Below are positions 6,280 to 13,377 of a stretch of DNA of 13,377 bases, piece after piece. The stretch covers positions 1 to 13,377 of the forward strand of contig CAMOER010000053.1 of the NCBI GenBank assembly GCA_946612455.1. Direction: 5' to 3'. The position numbers were made by a program, and so were the translations under genes. The notes below the pieces were generated by a model, which did not search any database, was not told the DNA's origin, and saw only the letters and a program-made list of their open reading frames with translations. The DNA comes from UBA3305 sp002373555. Lineage in GTDB: Bacteria > Bacillota > Clostridia > Lachnospirales > Lachnospiraceae. Numbering within the stretch: the first letter of the stretch is position 1; each line of letters begins with the position of its first letter.

Positions 6280-7719
6280 ATGGCCAAGGAAAAGAAGCTT
6301 GTAAAAGCCATCACCCCGATGGATGAAGACTTTGCACAATGGTATACGGATGTTGTCAAGCAGGCCGAGCTCGTAAAATATTCGAGCGTCAAGGGCTGCA
6401 TGATGATGCGCCCTGCAGGATATGCGATCTGGGAGAATATCATGCAGCAGCTGGATGCCAGATTTAAGGAAACGGGCGTCGAGAATGTCGGCATGCCGCT
6501 GTTCATCCCCGAAAGCCTGTTGCAGAAGGAGAAGGATCATGTGGAAGGCTTTGCGCCGGAAGTCGCATGGGTGACCCACGGCGGCAACGAAAAGCTGGAG
6601 GAGCGCCTGTGCGTGCGTCCCACATCGGAAACGCTTTTCTGCGAACTGTACAAGGATATCGTGGAATCCTACAGGGATCTGCCGAAGGTCTATAACCAGT
6701 GGGGCACCGTTGTCCGCTGGGAGAAGACGACAAGACCGTTCCTGCGCACGACCGAGTTCTGGTGGCAGGAAGGCCATACGGCCCATGCCACGGCGGAAGA
6801 TGCCATGGACCGCACCATCCAGATGCTGAATGTCTATGCGGACTTCGTGCAGGATGTTCTTGCGATCCCGGTCCTGAAGGGACAGAAGACCGACAAGGAG
6901 AAATTCGCCGGCGCGGAGGCTACCTATACGATCGAAGCCATGATGCATGACGGCAAGGCCCTGCAGTCCGGAACCAGCCATTACTTCGGCACCGGATTCG
7001 CCGAGGCATTCGGCATTCAGTATTCCGATAAGGATAACCAGCTGAAGTATGTCCACCAGACATCCTGGGGACTGTCTGCCCGCGTGATCGGCGCGCTCAT
7101 CATGGTCCACGGAGATGATTCCGGCCTGGTGCTGCCGCCCAGGATCGCACCGACGCAGGTCATGGTCATCCCGATCGCACAGCATAAGCCCGGCGTTCTG
7201 GAAAAAGCAAATGAACTGAACGAAGTCCTGAAAGCCGCAGGGCTGAAGGTGAAGGTCGACGATTCCGACAAGAGCCCGGGATGGAAGTTCTCCGAGCAGG
7301 AGATGCGCGGCATTCCGGTCCGTGTCGAGATCGGACCGAAGGACATGGAGCAGAACCAGGCTGTCATCGTCCGCCGCGATACCAGAGAAAAGAAGATCGT
7401 TTCCCTGGATACACTGGCAGAGAGCGTGAAGGAAATGCTGGATACCATGCAGCATGAGATGTTCGAGCGCGCCAAAGAGCGTCTGTACAGCAATATCAGA
7501 GATGCAAAGACCTATGACGAATTCAAGGATCTGATCGCGAACAAGCCCGGCTTCGTGCGTACCATGTGGTGCGGCAGCCTGGACTGCGAGATGAAGATCA
7601 AGGAAGATACATCGGCGACATCCCGCTGCATGCCGTTCGAGCAGGAGCAGATCTCGGATGTCTGCGTCTGCTGCGGAAAGCCGGCGAAGAAGCTGATCTA
7701 CTGGGGTAAGGCGTATTAA
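6280..7719 (+). CDS. proS: Prolyl-tRNA synthetase, eukaryote/archaeal-like type
   Basis: A class II aminoacyl-tRNA synthetase that charges tRNA-Pro; cytosolic, 479 residues. This length matches the compact type 3 ProRS, which lacks the inserted editing domain of E. coli-type enzymes (about 570 residues). Motif 1 lies around 40-75 (MMMRPAGYAIWENI). The TXE loop RPTSE is at 113-117. Motif 2 is RWEKTTRPFLRTTEFWWQEGHTAH (146-169). An HGD motif with DSGLVLPP follows, then the anticodon-binding domain from about residue 285. The C-terminal zinc-binding-like domain has Cys431, Cys436, Cys462 and Cys465, and the chain ends in the typical terminal Tyr. It is the first gene of an operon with glyA, 22 nt downstream. 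Without an editing domain, alanyl-tRNA-Pro would have to be cleared in trans or tolerated; no such factor is in the window. Confidence 0.96.
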   Translation: MAKEKKLVKAITPMDEDFAQWYTDVVKQAELVKYSSVKGCMMMRPAGYAIWENIMQQLDARFKETGVENVGMPLFIPESLLQKEKDHVEGFAPEVAWVTHGGNEKLEERLCVRPTSETLFCELYKDIVESYRDLPKVYNQWGTVVRWEKTTRPFLRTTEFWWQEGHTAHATAEDAMDRTIQMLNVYADFVQDVLAIPVLKGQKTDKEKFAGAEATYTIEAMMHDGKALQSGTSHYFGTGFAEAFGIQYSDKDNQLKYVHQTSWGLSARVIGALIMVHGDDSGLVLPPRIAPTQVMVIPIAQHKPGVLEKANELNEVLKAAGLKVKVDDSDKSPGWKFSEQEMRGIPVRVEIGPKDMEQNQAVIVRRDTREKKIVSLDTLAESVKEMLDTMQHEMFERAKERLYSNIRDAKTYDEFKDLIANKPGFVRTMWCGSLDCEMKIKEDTSATSRCMPFEQEQISDVCVCCGKPAKKLIYWGKAY

Positions 7720-7741
7720 TCATTCAACGGGGGGTTCTAAC

Positions 7742-8992
7742 ATGTATAAGGAAATGCTTGATACTATCGGCCTTGTAAGCGCAGTCGATCCGGAAGCCGG
7801 CGCGCTGATGCATAAGGAACTGGAACGTCAGCGCAGGAATATCGAGCTGATCGCTTCCGAGAACATCGTTTCTCCTGCTGTGCTTGCAGCGATGGGGACC
7901 GTACTGACCAACAAGTATGCGGAAGGATATCCCGGACACAGATATTACGGCGGCTGCCAGTGCGTGGATGAAGTCGAAACGCTGGCGATCGAGCGTGCGA
8001 AGAAGCTCTTCGGCGCTGAGTATGCGAATGTACAGCCGCACGCGGGCGCTCAGGCGAATCTGGCCGTGTACGGCGCCATGCTGAAGCCCGGCGATAAAGT
8101 GCTCGGCATGAACCTGGCAGAGGGCGGTCATCTGACCCACGGATCACCCGTGAATTTCTCCGGCCAGATCTATGACTTCGTACCTTACGGCGTTACCGCG
8201 GAAGGTTATATTGATTATGACGCCCTGGAAGCGCTCGCAAGGAAAGAGCAGCCGAAGATGATCGTGGCCGGCGCATCGGCCTATCCCCGTGTGATCGATT
8301 TCGACCGCATCCGCGAGATCTGCGATATGGTCGGCGCGATCATGATGGTCGATATGGCGCACATTGCCGGTCTTGTGGCAGGCGGATGCCATCCGTCGCC
8401 CGTACCGGTCGCCGATATCGTGACCTCCACTACACACAAGACATTGAGAGGCCCCAGAGGCGGCCTGATCCTGGCAAAAGAGGAGTATGCAAAGCAGCTG
8501 AACAAGGCGATCTTCCCCGGCATGCAGGGCGGCCCGCTCGAGCATATCATCGCGGCGAAGGCAGTCTGCTTCGGCGAAGCGCTGAAGCCGGAATTCAAGG
8601 CCTATGCGGAGCAGATCGTGAAGAATGCGGCCGCCATGGCGGACGAACTTCTTAAGAACGGGGTGAATCTGGTCTCCGGCGGCACAGACAACCATCTGAT
8701 GCTGGCCGATCTGCGCAGCAGCGGCATCACCGGCAAAGAGCTGGAGCACAGACTGGATGAGGTCTATATCACCGTCAACAAGAATGCGATCCCGAATGAT
8801 CCGGAGAAGCCTTTCGTGACCAGCGGCGTGCGCATCGGAACGCCGGCAGTCACCACCAGAGGAATGAAGGAAGAAGAGTGCAGACTGATCGCGCAGCTGA
8901 TCGCCCGTACGGCCCATGATTTTGAGAATTCCGCGGATGAGATCCGGGAGGCCGTCATCGATCTGGGCAACCGGTTCCCGCTGTATCAGTAA
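7742..8992 (+). CDS. glyA: Serine hydroxymethyltransferase
   Basis: A PLP enzyme that interconverts serine plus tetrahydrofolate and glycine plus 5,10-methylene-tetrahydrofolate, supplying one-carbon units; cytosolic, 416 residues, the usual length. The N-terminal signature ELIASENIVSPAVLAAMG (35-52) and NKYAEGYPGHRYYGGC (57-72) are canonical. VDMAHIAG (203-210) carries the Asp that pairs with the PLP ring. TSTTHKTLRGPRGG (228-241) carries the Schiff-base lysine Lys233. GVRIGTPAVTTRGM is also present. The start at 7742 has a G-rich Shine-Dalgarno (7729-7734) 7 nt upstream. The gene follows proS by 22 nt, so the two are probably co-transcribed, and a strong intrinsic terminator lies 76 nt after its stop. 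There are no missing residues or unusual features. Confidence 0.98.
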   Translation: MYKEMLDTIGLVSAVDPEAGALMHKELERQRRNIELIASENIVSPAVLAAMGTVLTNKYAEGYPGHRYYGGCQCVDEVETLAIERAKKLFGAEYANVQPHAGAQANLAVYGAMLKPGDKVLGMNLAEGGHLTHGSPVNFSGQIYDFVPYGVTAEGYIDYDALEALARKEQPKMIVAGASAYPRVIDFDRIREICDMVGAIMMVDMAHIAGLVAGGCHPSPVPVADIVTSTTHKTLRGPRGGLILAKEEYAKQLNKAIFPGMQGGPLEHIIAAKAVCFGEALKPEFKAYAEQIVKNAAAMADELLKNGVNLVSGGTDNHLMLADLRSSGITGKELEHRLDEVYITVNKNAIPNDPEKPFVTSGVRIGTPAVTTRGMKEEECRLIAQLIARTAHDFENSADEIREAVIDLGNRFPLYQ

Positions 8993-9068
8993 GCATTTCC
9001 GGGAAAGCCGGGCAGAAAAATTTGCCTGTTTGCAAAGATACTTGAAAAAACAGTAAAATCATGTTACA

Positions 9069-9111
9069 AAACCGCCGTTTTAGCAAAATATTACGGCGGT
9101 TTATTTTTTTA
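9069..9111 (+). terminator. Intrinsic terminator of the proS-glyA operon
   Basis: AAACCGCCGT (9069-9078) pairs perfectly with ACGGCGGTTT (9093-9102), a 10-bp stem with a 14-nt loop, followed by ATTTTTTTA (9103-9111). This is the clearest Rho-independent terminator in the window. Confidence 0.9.
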
Positions 9112-9149
9112 TCCTGCAAATAAGAGGGATGGGAAAGCGGGATCTTCAG

Positions 9150-9158
9150 TGCTACACT
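9150..9158 (+). promoter_or_regulatory. Candidate extended -10 promoter of the MBL-fold gene
   Basis: TGC followed by TACACT fits an extended -10 element. No convincing -35 exists 17 nt upstream (TGGGAA at 9130-9135). It lies in the short gap between the glyA terminator and the MBL ribosome binding site, where a promoter is expected. Confidence 0.3.
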
Positions 9159-9180
9159 TTGTAAGGTATCAACCGGAAAA

Positions 9181-9185
9181 GGAGG
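9181..9185 (+). promoter_or_regulatory. Ribosome binding site that supports a TTG start
   Basis: GGAGG, within AAAAGGAGGTGG, lies 7 nt before TTG 9193. No in-frame ATG follows until residue 28 (within LPMYL), which would remove conserved N-terminal strands, so TTG initiation is the best reading. Confidence 0.75.
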
Positions 9186-9192
9186 TGGAATA

Positions 9193-10047
9193 TTGAGACC
9201 GTATACTGTCACGAAGATCAATGACGATACCTGGCAGATCGCAGAAGTCTATCACAGTCCTGCGGCACTGCCGATGTATCTGATCGTCGGAAAGGAAAAG
9301 GCCGCGCTGATCGATACCGGCACCGGAATGGACAATCTGCGCGAGACAGTAGAAGAGATCACCGATCTTCCGGTAACCGTATTCAATACACACAGCCATC
9401 TGGACCATGCCGCAGGAAACCACCGCTTTGACAGGGTGTACATGAACTGTCTGGAGGAAGCTGCCGCCAGGGTGAAGGATGGATTTGCCGAAGAAGCCCG
9501 CAGGGAATTCGTGGAGCTCAAGTGCATGTACGATCCGGAAGCGGAGGAGATCAGAAATTTCGCGCTGGAACATATGCTGGAATATGACCCGGAGTACGAT
9601 ATCTTCTATATCGAGGACGGAGAGGAGATCGATCTCGGCGGGATCACGCTGACAGCCCTGAATGTTCCCGGTCATACCTTCGGAAGCATGGTCTATCTCG
9701 ACCGGAAGAACAGAAATGCCTTCTGCGGCGATGCGGTCAATCCCCGCAGCAGCATCGGCATGTTCCCCGGAAGTCCGACGGTAGAGATCTATGCGCACAG
9801 CCTGCGGCGGCTGCTGGCGCTGACGCCGGATATCGAGAGGTATTTTGTCGGCCACCGTCTGTATTCCTTCTCGACGCAGGATGTGGAAGATGTGCTGGCC
9901 TGTGCGGAAGAGATCCTCGCCGGAAATACCGGAGAACCGTATCCGATGATCGTCTCCAGAAAGGGACCGATCTGGGGGAGGATCCACTGGCACAACGGAA
10001 AGCGGATCACATTTAACGAAAATATGATCCGGAAGACGGAAAACTGA
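9193..10047 (+). CDS. Metallo-beta-lactamase-fold hydrolase, substrate unknown
   Basis: A 284-residue cytosolic protein (no signal peptide seen) with a complete MBL-fold metal set: THSHLDH (66-72, giving His67, His69, Asp71 and His72), His161 in VPGHTFGS, Asp180 in FCGDAV, and His221 in FVGHRLYS. The Asp40-like turn LIDTGTG (39-45) is typical of the fold. A helical insert between metal motifs (about 88-140) is rich in Glu and Arg and may shape the substrate pocket. The fold covers glyoxalase II, lactonases, phosphodiesterases and others, and nothing here singles one out. It follows the proS-glyA terminator and precedes the TRAP operon by 224 nt. No hairpin terminator follows it, so read-through into the TRAP genes is possible. 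The start is TTG, supported by a strong Shine-Dalgarno. Confidence 0.88.
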   Translation: MRPYTVTKINDDTWQIAEVYHSPAALPMYLIVGKEKAALIDTGTGMDNLRETVEEITDLPVTVFNTHSHLDHAAGNHRFDRVYMNCLEEAAARVKDGFAEEARREFVELKCMYDPEAEEIRNFALEHMLEYDPEYDIFYIEDGEEIDLGGITLTALNVPGHTFGSMVYLDRKNRNAFCGDAVNPRSSIGMFPGSPTVEIYAHSLRRLLALTPDIERYFVGHRLYSFSTQDVEDVLACAEEILAGNTGEPYPMIVSRKGPIWGRIHWHNGKRITFNENMIRKTEN

Positions 10048-10195
10048 AGAGGGACTGCAAAAATATTAACCATAAAAGATAGAATAATTCGAGAAGTGAC
10101 TGGAATATGCAAAATAATCGTAAACTGATGAAAAAATCAGGATAAGATATTTTGCCAACTTGAAAGAATATTATATCGTTTATTCATTCGTAAAG

Positions 10196-10204
10196 TGCTA
10201 TAAA
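10196..10204 (+). promoter_or_regulatory. Candidate extended -10 promoter of the TRAP operon
   Basis: TGC plus TATAAA forms an extended -10 within the AT-rich 224-nt region 10048-10271. The -35 is poor (TCGTTT at 17 nt). TTGCCA (10152) and TTGAAA (10160) occur upstream but are not well spaced to any -10. A small CTGAT/ATCAG inverted repeat sits at 10125-10140. Otherwise I see no RNA gene or terminator in this gap. Confidence 0.35.
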
Positions 10205-10271
10205 ATAGTCTGTGACTTTGTTTGCTGCTGATGACAATTTATGAATATATAAGAAGAGAGGAGAAACATCC

Positions 10272-10751
10272 ATGAAGATCCTGAAATGGCTGGATGACAA
10301 TCTTGAGGAATACATTATGATATTCCTGCTGGTCGTCATCTCCGTAGTCACCATGGTGCAGGTCATTATGCGTTACTTCTTAAAGAGCGCCATGCCCTGG
10401 CCGGAAGAACTCTGCAGATTCGCTTTTGTATACAGCGGTCTGATCAGTGCCGGCTACTGCATCAAGAACAAATGCATGCTCGGCGTCGATGCGCTGACCA
10501 GTTTCCTGCCGAAGCCGGTACAGACTTTCCTGACGATCGTCGGTAAGGTCATGCTGCTTGTCGTATTTGCTTATCTGTTCTACTGCTCGATCGACCTGAT
10601 CAGGACGACCAGTACGCTCAGCACAGCCATGCAGCTTTCCTACAAGTTCGTATACGCATCGTTCCCGATCGGATTCGGACTCGGCATCATCCGCCAGCTG
10701 CAGGACTTCTATCACATGTTTAAGAAAGACGGAAAGGAGGAGACGAAATAA
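10272..10751 (+). CDS. TRAP transporter small permease (DctQ family)
   Basis: The small membrane subunit of a tripartite ATP-independent periplasmic-type transporter; 159 residues. Four hydrophobic segments are visible at about 12-35, 48-65, 83-106 and 124-142. The family pattern of a conserved Arg-Tyr in VIMRYF (31-36) followed by PWPEELCRF (42-50) is present, and the N-terminus carries the usual WLDDNLEEY. DctQ associates with the large subunit and helps dock the binding protein. A Shine-Dalgarno AGAGGAG (10257-10263) lies 8 nt before the ATG. Its stop codon overlaps the dctM start by one base (TAATG at 10749-10753), implying translational coupling and equal stoichiometry. The three genes run in the order Q, M, P. 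The substrate cannot be read from this subunit. Confidence 0.93.
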   Translation: MKILKWLDDNLEEYIMIFLLVVISVVTMVQVIMRYFLKSAMPWPEELCRFAFVYSGLISAGYCIKNKCMLGVDALTSFLPKPVQTFLTIVGKVMLLVVFAYLFYCSIDLIRTTSTLSTAMQLSYKFVYASFPIGFGLGIIRQLQDFYHMFKKDGKEETK

Positions 10752-12040
10752 TGTTAGGACTTGTATTCGGACTGTTTGTTGTCTTCCTTTTCCTCGGCAT
10801 CCCGATGGCGATTGCGATGATCGTACCCTGCATCATCCCTTCGTTCCTGGATCCGACCTTCGCGGGCAACATGAAATTCCTGCTCCGCGCGATCGAATCC
10901 GGACTGGATACCACTTCGATCCTTGCGATCCCGCTGTTCATGCTTTCCGGCGCCATCATGGCGAAGGGCGGTATTTCCAAGAAGCTGTTCGACGTATTCG
11001 CTTTCTTTATCGGAAATGTTCCTGCCGGTATGCCCTGCGCGGTCGTTGTTACCTGCCTGTTCTACGGTGCGATTTCCGGTTCCGGCCCCGCAACGGTCGC
11101 GGCTGTCGGCGCCATGTGTATCCCGGTCCTGACCGAGCTCGGTTATGACAAGAGATTCTCCTGCGCCATTGTGTGTACGGCCGGCGGACTCGGTGTTATC
11201 ATTCCTCCGTCGATCCCGTTCATCATGTACGGCGTTACCACGGGAACCTCTGTCGGCGCGATGTTCACCGGCGGTATCCTTCCCGGCCTGCTGATCGCTG
11301 CCTGCCTGATGATCTACTGCGTGATCTACTGCGTCAGTCACGGCGAGGATAAGGAAAAGATCCATGCAGCGACCAAGGCACTGCATGAGAGAGGCTTTGT
11401 CAAGGTCATCATGGATGGTTTCTGGGCTCTGCTGACGCCCGTTATCATCCTCGGCGGAATCTACTCCGGTATCGTAACGCCTACCGAGGCTGCCTGCGTA
11501 TCCGTTTTCTATGCGCTGATCGTCAGCCTGTGGATCTACAAGTCCATGAAGGTCTCCGATATCATGGGATTCCTGAAATCCGCTGTCAGAAGCTACGCGC
11601 CCCTCTGCCTGCTGCTTGCATTCGCAGTTGCGTTCGGACGTATCCTGACGCTGGTCAACGGACCTGCTGTCGTTGCCGAATTCCTGACCAACACCTTCAG
11701 CAGCCGCTTCACCTTCCTGCTGGCGCTGGATATCGCGATGCTGATCATGGGTATGTTCATGGATACCGGTTCCGCGATCGCGATCCTCGGCCCGATCCTT
11801 CTGGTCACGGCCAAGAGCTTCGGCGTACACGAGGTCCAGTTCGGTATCATCCTGGTCACCAACCTGGCTGTCGGTCTTGTCAGCCCGCCTGTCGGAATCA
11901 ACCTGTTCGTCGGTGCTCCGCTTGTTGACGAGTCTCCTACGACGATCGGTAAGGCAGCCCTGCCCGCGATCGGTTTCTTCCTGATCGCCCTGCTGCTGAT
12001 CACCTACATTCCGGCTCTGTCACTTGCGCTTATCGTTTAA
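10751..12040 (+). CDS. TRAP transporter large permease (DctM family)
   Basis: The transport-channel subunit of the TRAP system, a sodium- or proton-coupled secondary transporter; 429 residues, normal length, with about 12 hydrophobic segments. Family landmarks are FLGIPMAIAM (14-23), IPLFMLSGAIMAKGGIS (60-76), SGSGPATVAAVG (109-120), GLGVIIPPSIPFIMYG (146-161), GIYSGIVTPTEAA (236-248), and near the C-terminus SPPVGINLF. The gene shares one base with the dctQ stop and has its own Shine-Dalgarno (AAAGGAGGA around 10734-10742) inside dctQ, so the two permeases are coupled. A 74-nt gap with a GC-rich hairpin separates it from the binding-protein gene. It is placed in the DctM (PF06808-type) family with confidence; the substrate is unknown. 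Confidence 0.96.
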   Translation: MLGLVFGLFVVFLFLGIPMAIAMIVPCIIPSFLDPTFAGNMKFLLRAIESGLDTTSILAIPLFMLSGAIMAKGGISKKLFDVFAFFIGNVPAGMPCAVVVTCLFYGAISGSGPATVAAVGAMCIPVLTELGYDKRFSCAIVCTAGGLGVIIPPSIPFIMYGVTTGTSVGAMFTGGILPGLLIAACLMIYCVIYCVSHGEDKEKIHAATKALHERGFVKVIMDGFWALLTPVIILGGIYSGIVTPTEAACVSVFYALIVSLWIYKSMKVSDIMGFLKSAVRSYAPLCLLLAFAVAFGRILTLVNGPAVVAEFLTNTFSSRFTFLLALDIAMLIMGMFMDTGSAIAILGPILLVTAKSFGVHEVQFGIILVTNLAVGLVSPPVGINLFVGAPLVDESPTTIGKAALPAIGFFLIALLLITYIPALSLALIV

Positions 12041-12060
12041 TTACGGATCAAGCTCTTTGC

Positions 12061-12080
12061 GGGGGCGGATCACCGCTCCC
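12061..12080 (+). other. Intercistronic hairpin between dctM and dctP
   Basis: GGGGGCGG (12061-12068) pairs with CCGCTCCC (12073-12080), with one G-U pair, around an ATCA loop. No T-tract follows; the next bases are A-rich and lead to the dctP Shine-Dalgarno AAAGGAG (12101-12107). It is therefore unlikely to terminate. It more plausibly protects or separates transcripts so that dctP is more abundant than the permeases, which is inference. Confidence 0.45.
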
Positions 12081-12114
12081 ATACACATAGAGAAAAAAAC
12101 AAAGGAGAGTAACT

Positions 12115-13293
12115 ATGAAGAAAATGAAAAGACTCGCTGCTGTTATCCTGGCACTTGCTCTTGCTGCTTCTCTGACCGCTTGCGGCGGAAGCTCATCCGC
12201 ACCTGCTGAGACCACTGCTGCTGCCGAGACCGAGGCTGCTGCACCCGCTGAGACCGAAGCTGCTGCTGAGGAAGCTGAAGCACCCGCTGAGACCGAGGCT
12301 GCTGCTGAAGAAGCTGCTGAGCCCGCTGCTGCCGGTGAAGCCCCCGTACTGACCAGTGATGAACAGGTAAACATCATCTGGTCCCACAACTCCCCCGAGA
12401 CCTCCGCTGCACATCAGGCTGCTCTGAAGTTCAAAGAGAGAATCGAAGAGCTGTCCGAGGGCAAGATCACTGTCACTCTGTATCCCAACGGCCAGATGGG
12501 AACCGTTCCGGAGAACGATCAGGCACTTCGTGAGGGAACCATCCAGATGATGTCCGGTACCGCCGGCGGCACCACTGATGTCAAGCTTGAGTACTTTGAT
12601 GCTCCCTGCCTTGTAACTTCCGATGAGCAGGCATTCGAGCTGTTCGGACGCGGCACCGAGCTTCGTCAGTACACGGAGAAGATCTTCGAAGAGTCCGACG
12701 GCATGAAGGTCCTTTCCTTCGTTCCCGCCGGATTCCGTGAGACTTCTTCCAACAAGAAAGCCACCACTTATGAAGAGCTGAAGAACCTTGGACTGAACAT
12801 CCGTATCATGGAGAGCCCGCTTCCCATGGAGTATTGGAAAGACTGGGGCTGCAACACCACTCCTCTTGCATTCGCTGACCTTTACACTGCTCTGCAGCAG
12901 GGTCTTGTAGATGCGCAGGAGAACACCTATGACACCATCATTTCTGCAAACCTTCATGAGCAGCAGAAGTACATCATCAACACCAACCATGTTGTTATGT
13001 GGGCCGGTGTTTACATGAACCTCGACTTCTACAACAGCCTGCCCGCTGATTATCAGGAGCTCCTGAACTGGGTATGGGAAGCTGAGCTGGACGATTACAC
13101 CTATGAGACCTGCAAAGCTGCAAACGAAGCCGCTCTGAAGACCATGACCGATGCCGGACTTGAAGTCATCGACTTCCCGGAAGAGGACTATGTAAAGATG
13201 CGTGAAGATGCGAAGCCTGCATACGACATCATCCGCAAGGATGCCGGTGATGAAGTTGTAGATATGATCTACGCAGCGCTTGGCATGGAATAA
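12115..13293 (+). CDS. TRAP transporter substrate-binding lipoprotein (DctP family)
   Basis: The extracytoplasmic solute receptor of the TRAP system; 392 residues. A lipoprotein signal peptide (KKMKR basic start, hydrophobic core 8-19) ends in the lipobox LTAC, so Cys23 would be lipidated and anchor the protein outside the membrane of this Gram-positive cell. Residues 24-78 form a Thr/Ala/Glu/Pro-rich linker encoded partly by a 39-bp tandem repeat. The DctP domain follows (about 84-390). It contains GKITVTLYPNGQMG (115-129), the conserved substrate-carboxylate Arg in LNIRIMES (Arg230), and ADLYTALQQGLVDAQEN (254-270), a family hallmark. Substrates of this family are usually organic acids, but the ligand is not predictable here. 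Codon choice (GCT, CCC, CTT) differs from the neighbours and suggests strong expression. It is the third gene of the Q-M-P operon, 74 nt after dctM. Confidence 0.96.
   Translation: MKKMKRLAAVILALALAASLTACGGSSSAPAETTAAAETEAAAPAETEAAAEEAEAPAETEAAAEEAAEPAAAGEAPVLTSDEQVNIIWSHNSPETSAAHQAALKFKERIEELSEGKITVTLYPNGQMGTVPENDQALREGTIQMMSGTAGGTTDVKLEYFDAPCLVTSDEQAFELFGRGTELRQYTEKIFEESDGMKVLSFVPAGFRETSSNKKATTYEELKNLGLNIRIMESPLPMEYWKDWGCNTTPLAFADLYTALQQGLVDAQENTYDTIISANLHEQQKYIINTNHVVMWAGVYMNLDFYNSLPADYQELLNWVWEAELDDYTYETCKAANEAALKTMTDAGLEVIDFPEEDYVKMREDAKPAYDIIRKDAGDEVVDMIYAALGME
12241..12318 (+). repeat. Two 39-bp tandem repeats in the dctP linker
   Basis: Units 12241-12279 and 12280-12318 are nearly identical, both beginning GCACCCGCTGAGACCGA, and encode two copies of an APAETEAAAEEA-type 13-residue unit. 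A degenerate copy lies just upstream (12200-12240) and a partial one downstream. The repeat stays in frame and lengthens the lipoprotein spacer. Confidence 0.85.
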
Positions 13294-13315
13294 TTCCAAA
13301 GACAATAAAAAAGGT

Positions 13316-13333
13316 TCCCGCGTAATGGCGGGG
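13316..13333 (+). other. Small hairpin after dctP
   Basis: TCCCGC (13316-13321) pairs with GCGGGG (13328-13333), with one U-G pair, around a 6-nt loop, 23 nt after the dctP stop. No T-tract follows, so it is not a typical terminator; it resembles the hairpin before dctP. The rest of 13294-13377 is A-rich and shows no complete gene. Confidence 0.3.
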
Positions 13334-13377
13334 CGTCATAAAACAGTAAATGTTTAAGAATTGAAAAAAGATGGGAA

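Noticed and set aside
6187..7455. Minus-strand 422-codon open frame opposite proS
   Set aside because: It is antisense to a complete ProRS; no start context and shadow-like composition.
8999..9036. Small hairpins (CCGG pair, TTTGC/GCAAA) just after glyA
   Set aside because: Stems are only 4-5 bp and the strong terminator at 9069-9111 explains the 3' end.
10125..10140. CTGAT/ATCAG inverted repeat as an operator
   Set aside because: A 5-bp half-site in an AT-rich region is expected by chance, and it is about 70 bp upstream of the candidate -10.
10754..11830. Long minus-strand open frame opposite dctM, rich in Asp, Arg, Gln and His
   Set aside because: It is a mirror of the hydrophobic codons of a canonical DctM; no ribosome binding site or family features.
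12193..13305. Minus-strand open frame opposite dctP with Ser/Gly/Leu-rich repeats
   Set aside because: The repeats are the complement of the Ala/Glu linker repeat in a well-supported DctP.

Overview
This 13.4 kb window looks like a chromosomal segment of a moderately GC-rich anaerobic Bacillota, most likely a Lachnospiraceae-type Clostridia. That placement is inferred from strong AGGAGG-type Shine-Dalgarno sites, one TTG start, a eukaryote-like (type 3) ProRS without the inserted editing domain, a NimA-like flavoprotein, and a TRAP transporter with an Ala/Glu-rich lipoprotein linker. No phage, IS element, CRISPR array, tRNA or rRNA was seen.

Layout. (1) Positions 1-117 are probably the 3' end of an upstream gene, followed by a NimA-like FMN-binding protein (139-657, +). 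(2) gap (684-1787, -) converges on it, with a 12-bp hairpin over the nim stop codon. (3) A TtcA-like tRNA thiolase (2016-2888, +) is divergent from gap and runs tail-to-tail, with 3 nt between stops, into argS (2892-4658, -). (4) An aspartate kinase (4819-6132, +) is divergent from argS across a compact 160-bp region in which a promoter can be read on each strand. (5) proS and glyA (6280-8992, +) form a two-gene operon closed by the best intrinsic terminator in the window (9069-9111). (6) An orphan metallo-beta-lactamase-fold hydrolase follows (9193-10047, +, TTG start). (7) A complete TRAP transporter, small permease, large permease and lipoprotein binding protein (10272-13293, +), closes the window.

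How the genes relate. Most of the window is housekeeping: glycolysis (gap), tRNA charging and modification (argS, proS, ttcA), aspartate-family amino acids (aspartate kinase) and one-carbon metabolism (glyA). The TRAP system is the accessory transport module; its substrate cannot be read from the sequence. I do not see a new multi-gene system here. The features most worth a second look are the GAPDH, which has a 35-residue Lys/Ala/Glu tail and lacks the usual NAD-specificity residues; the TtcA-like protein with CxC where the second CxxC is expected; the MBL-fold protein next to the TRAP operon; and the distinct codon choice, tandem-repeat linker and upstream hairpin of dctP.
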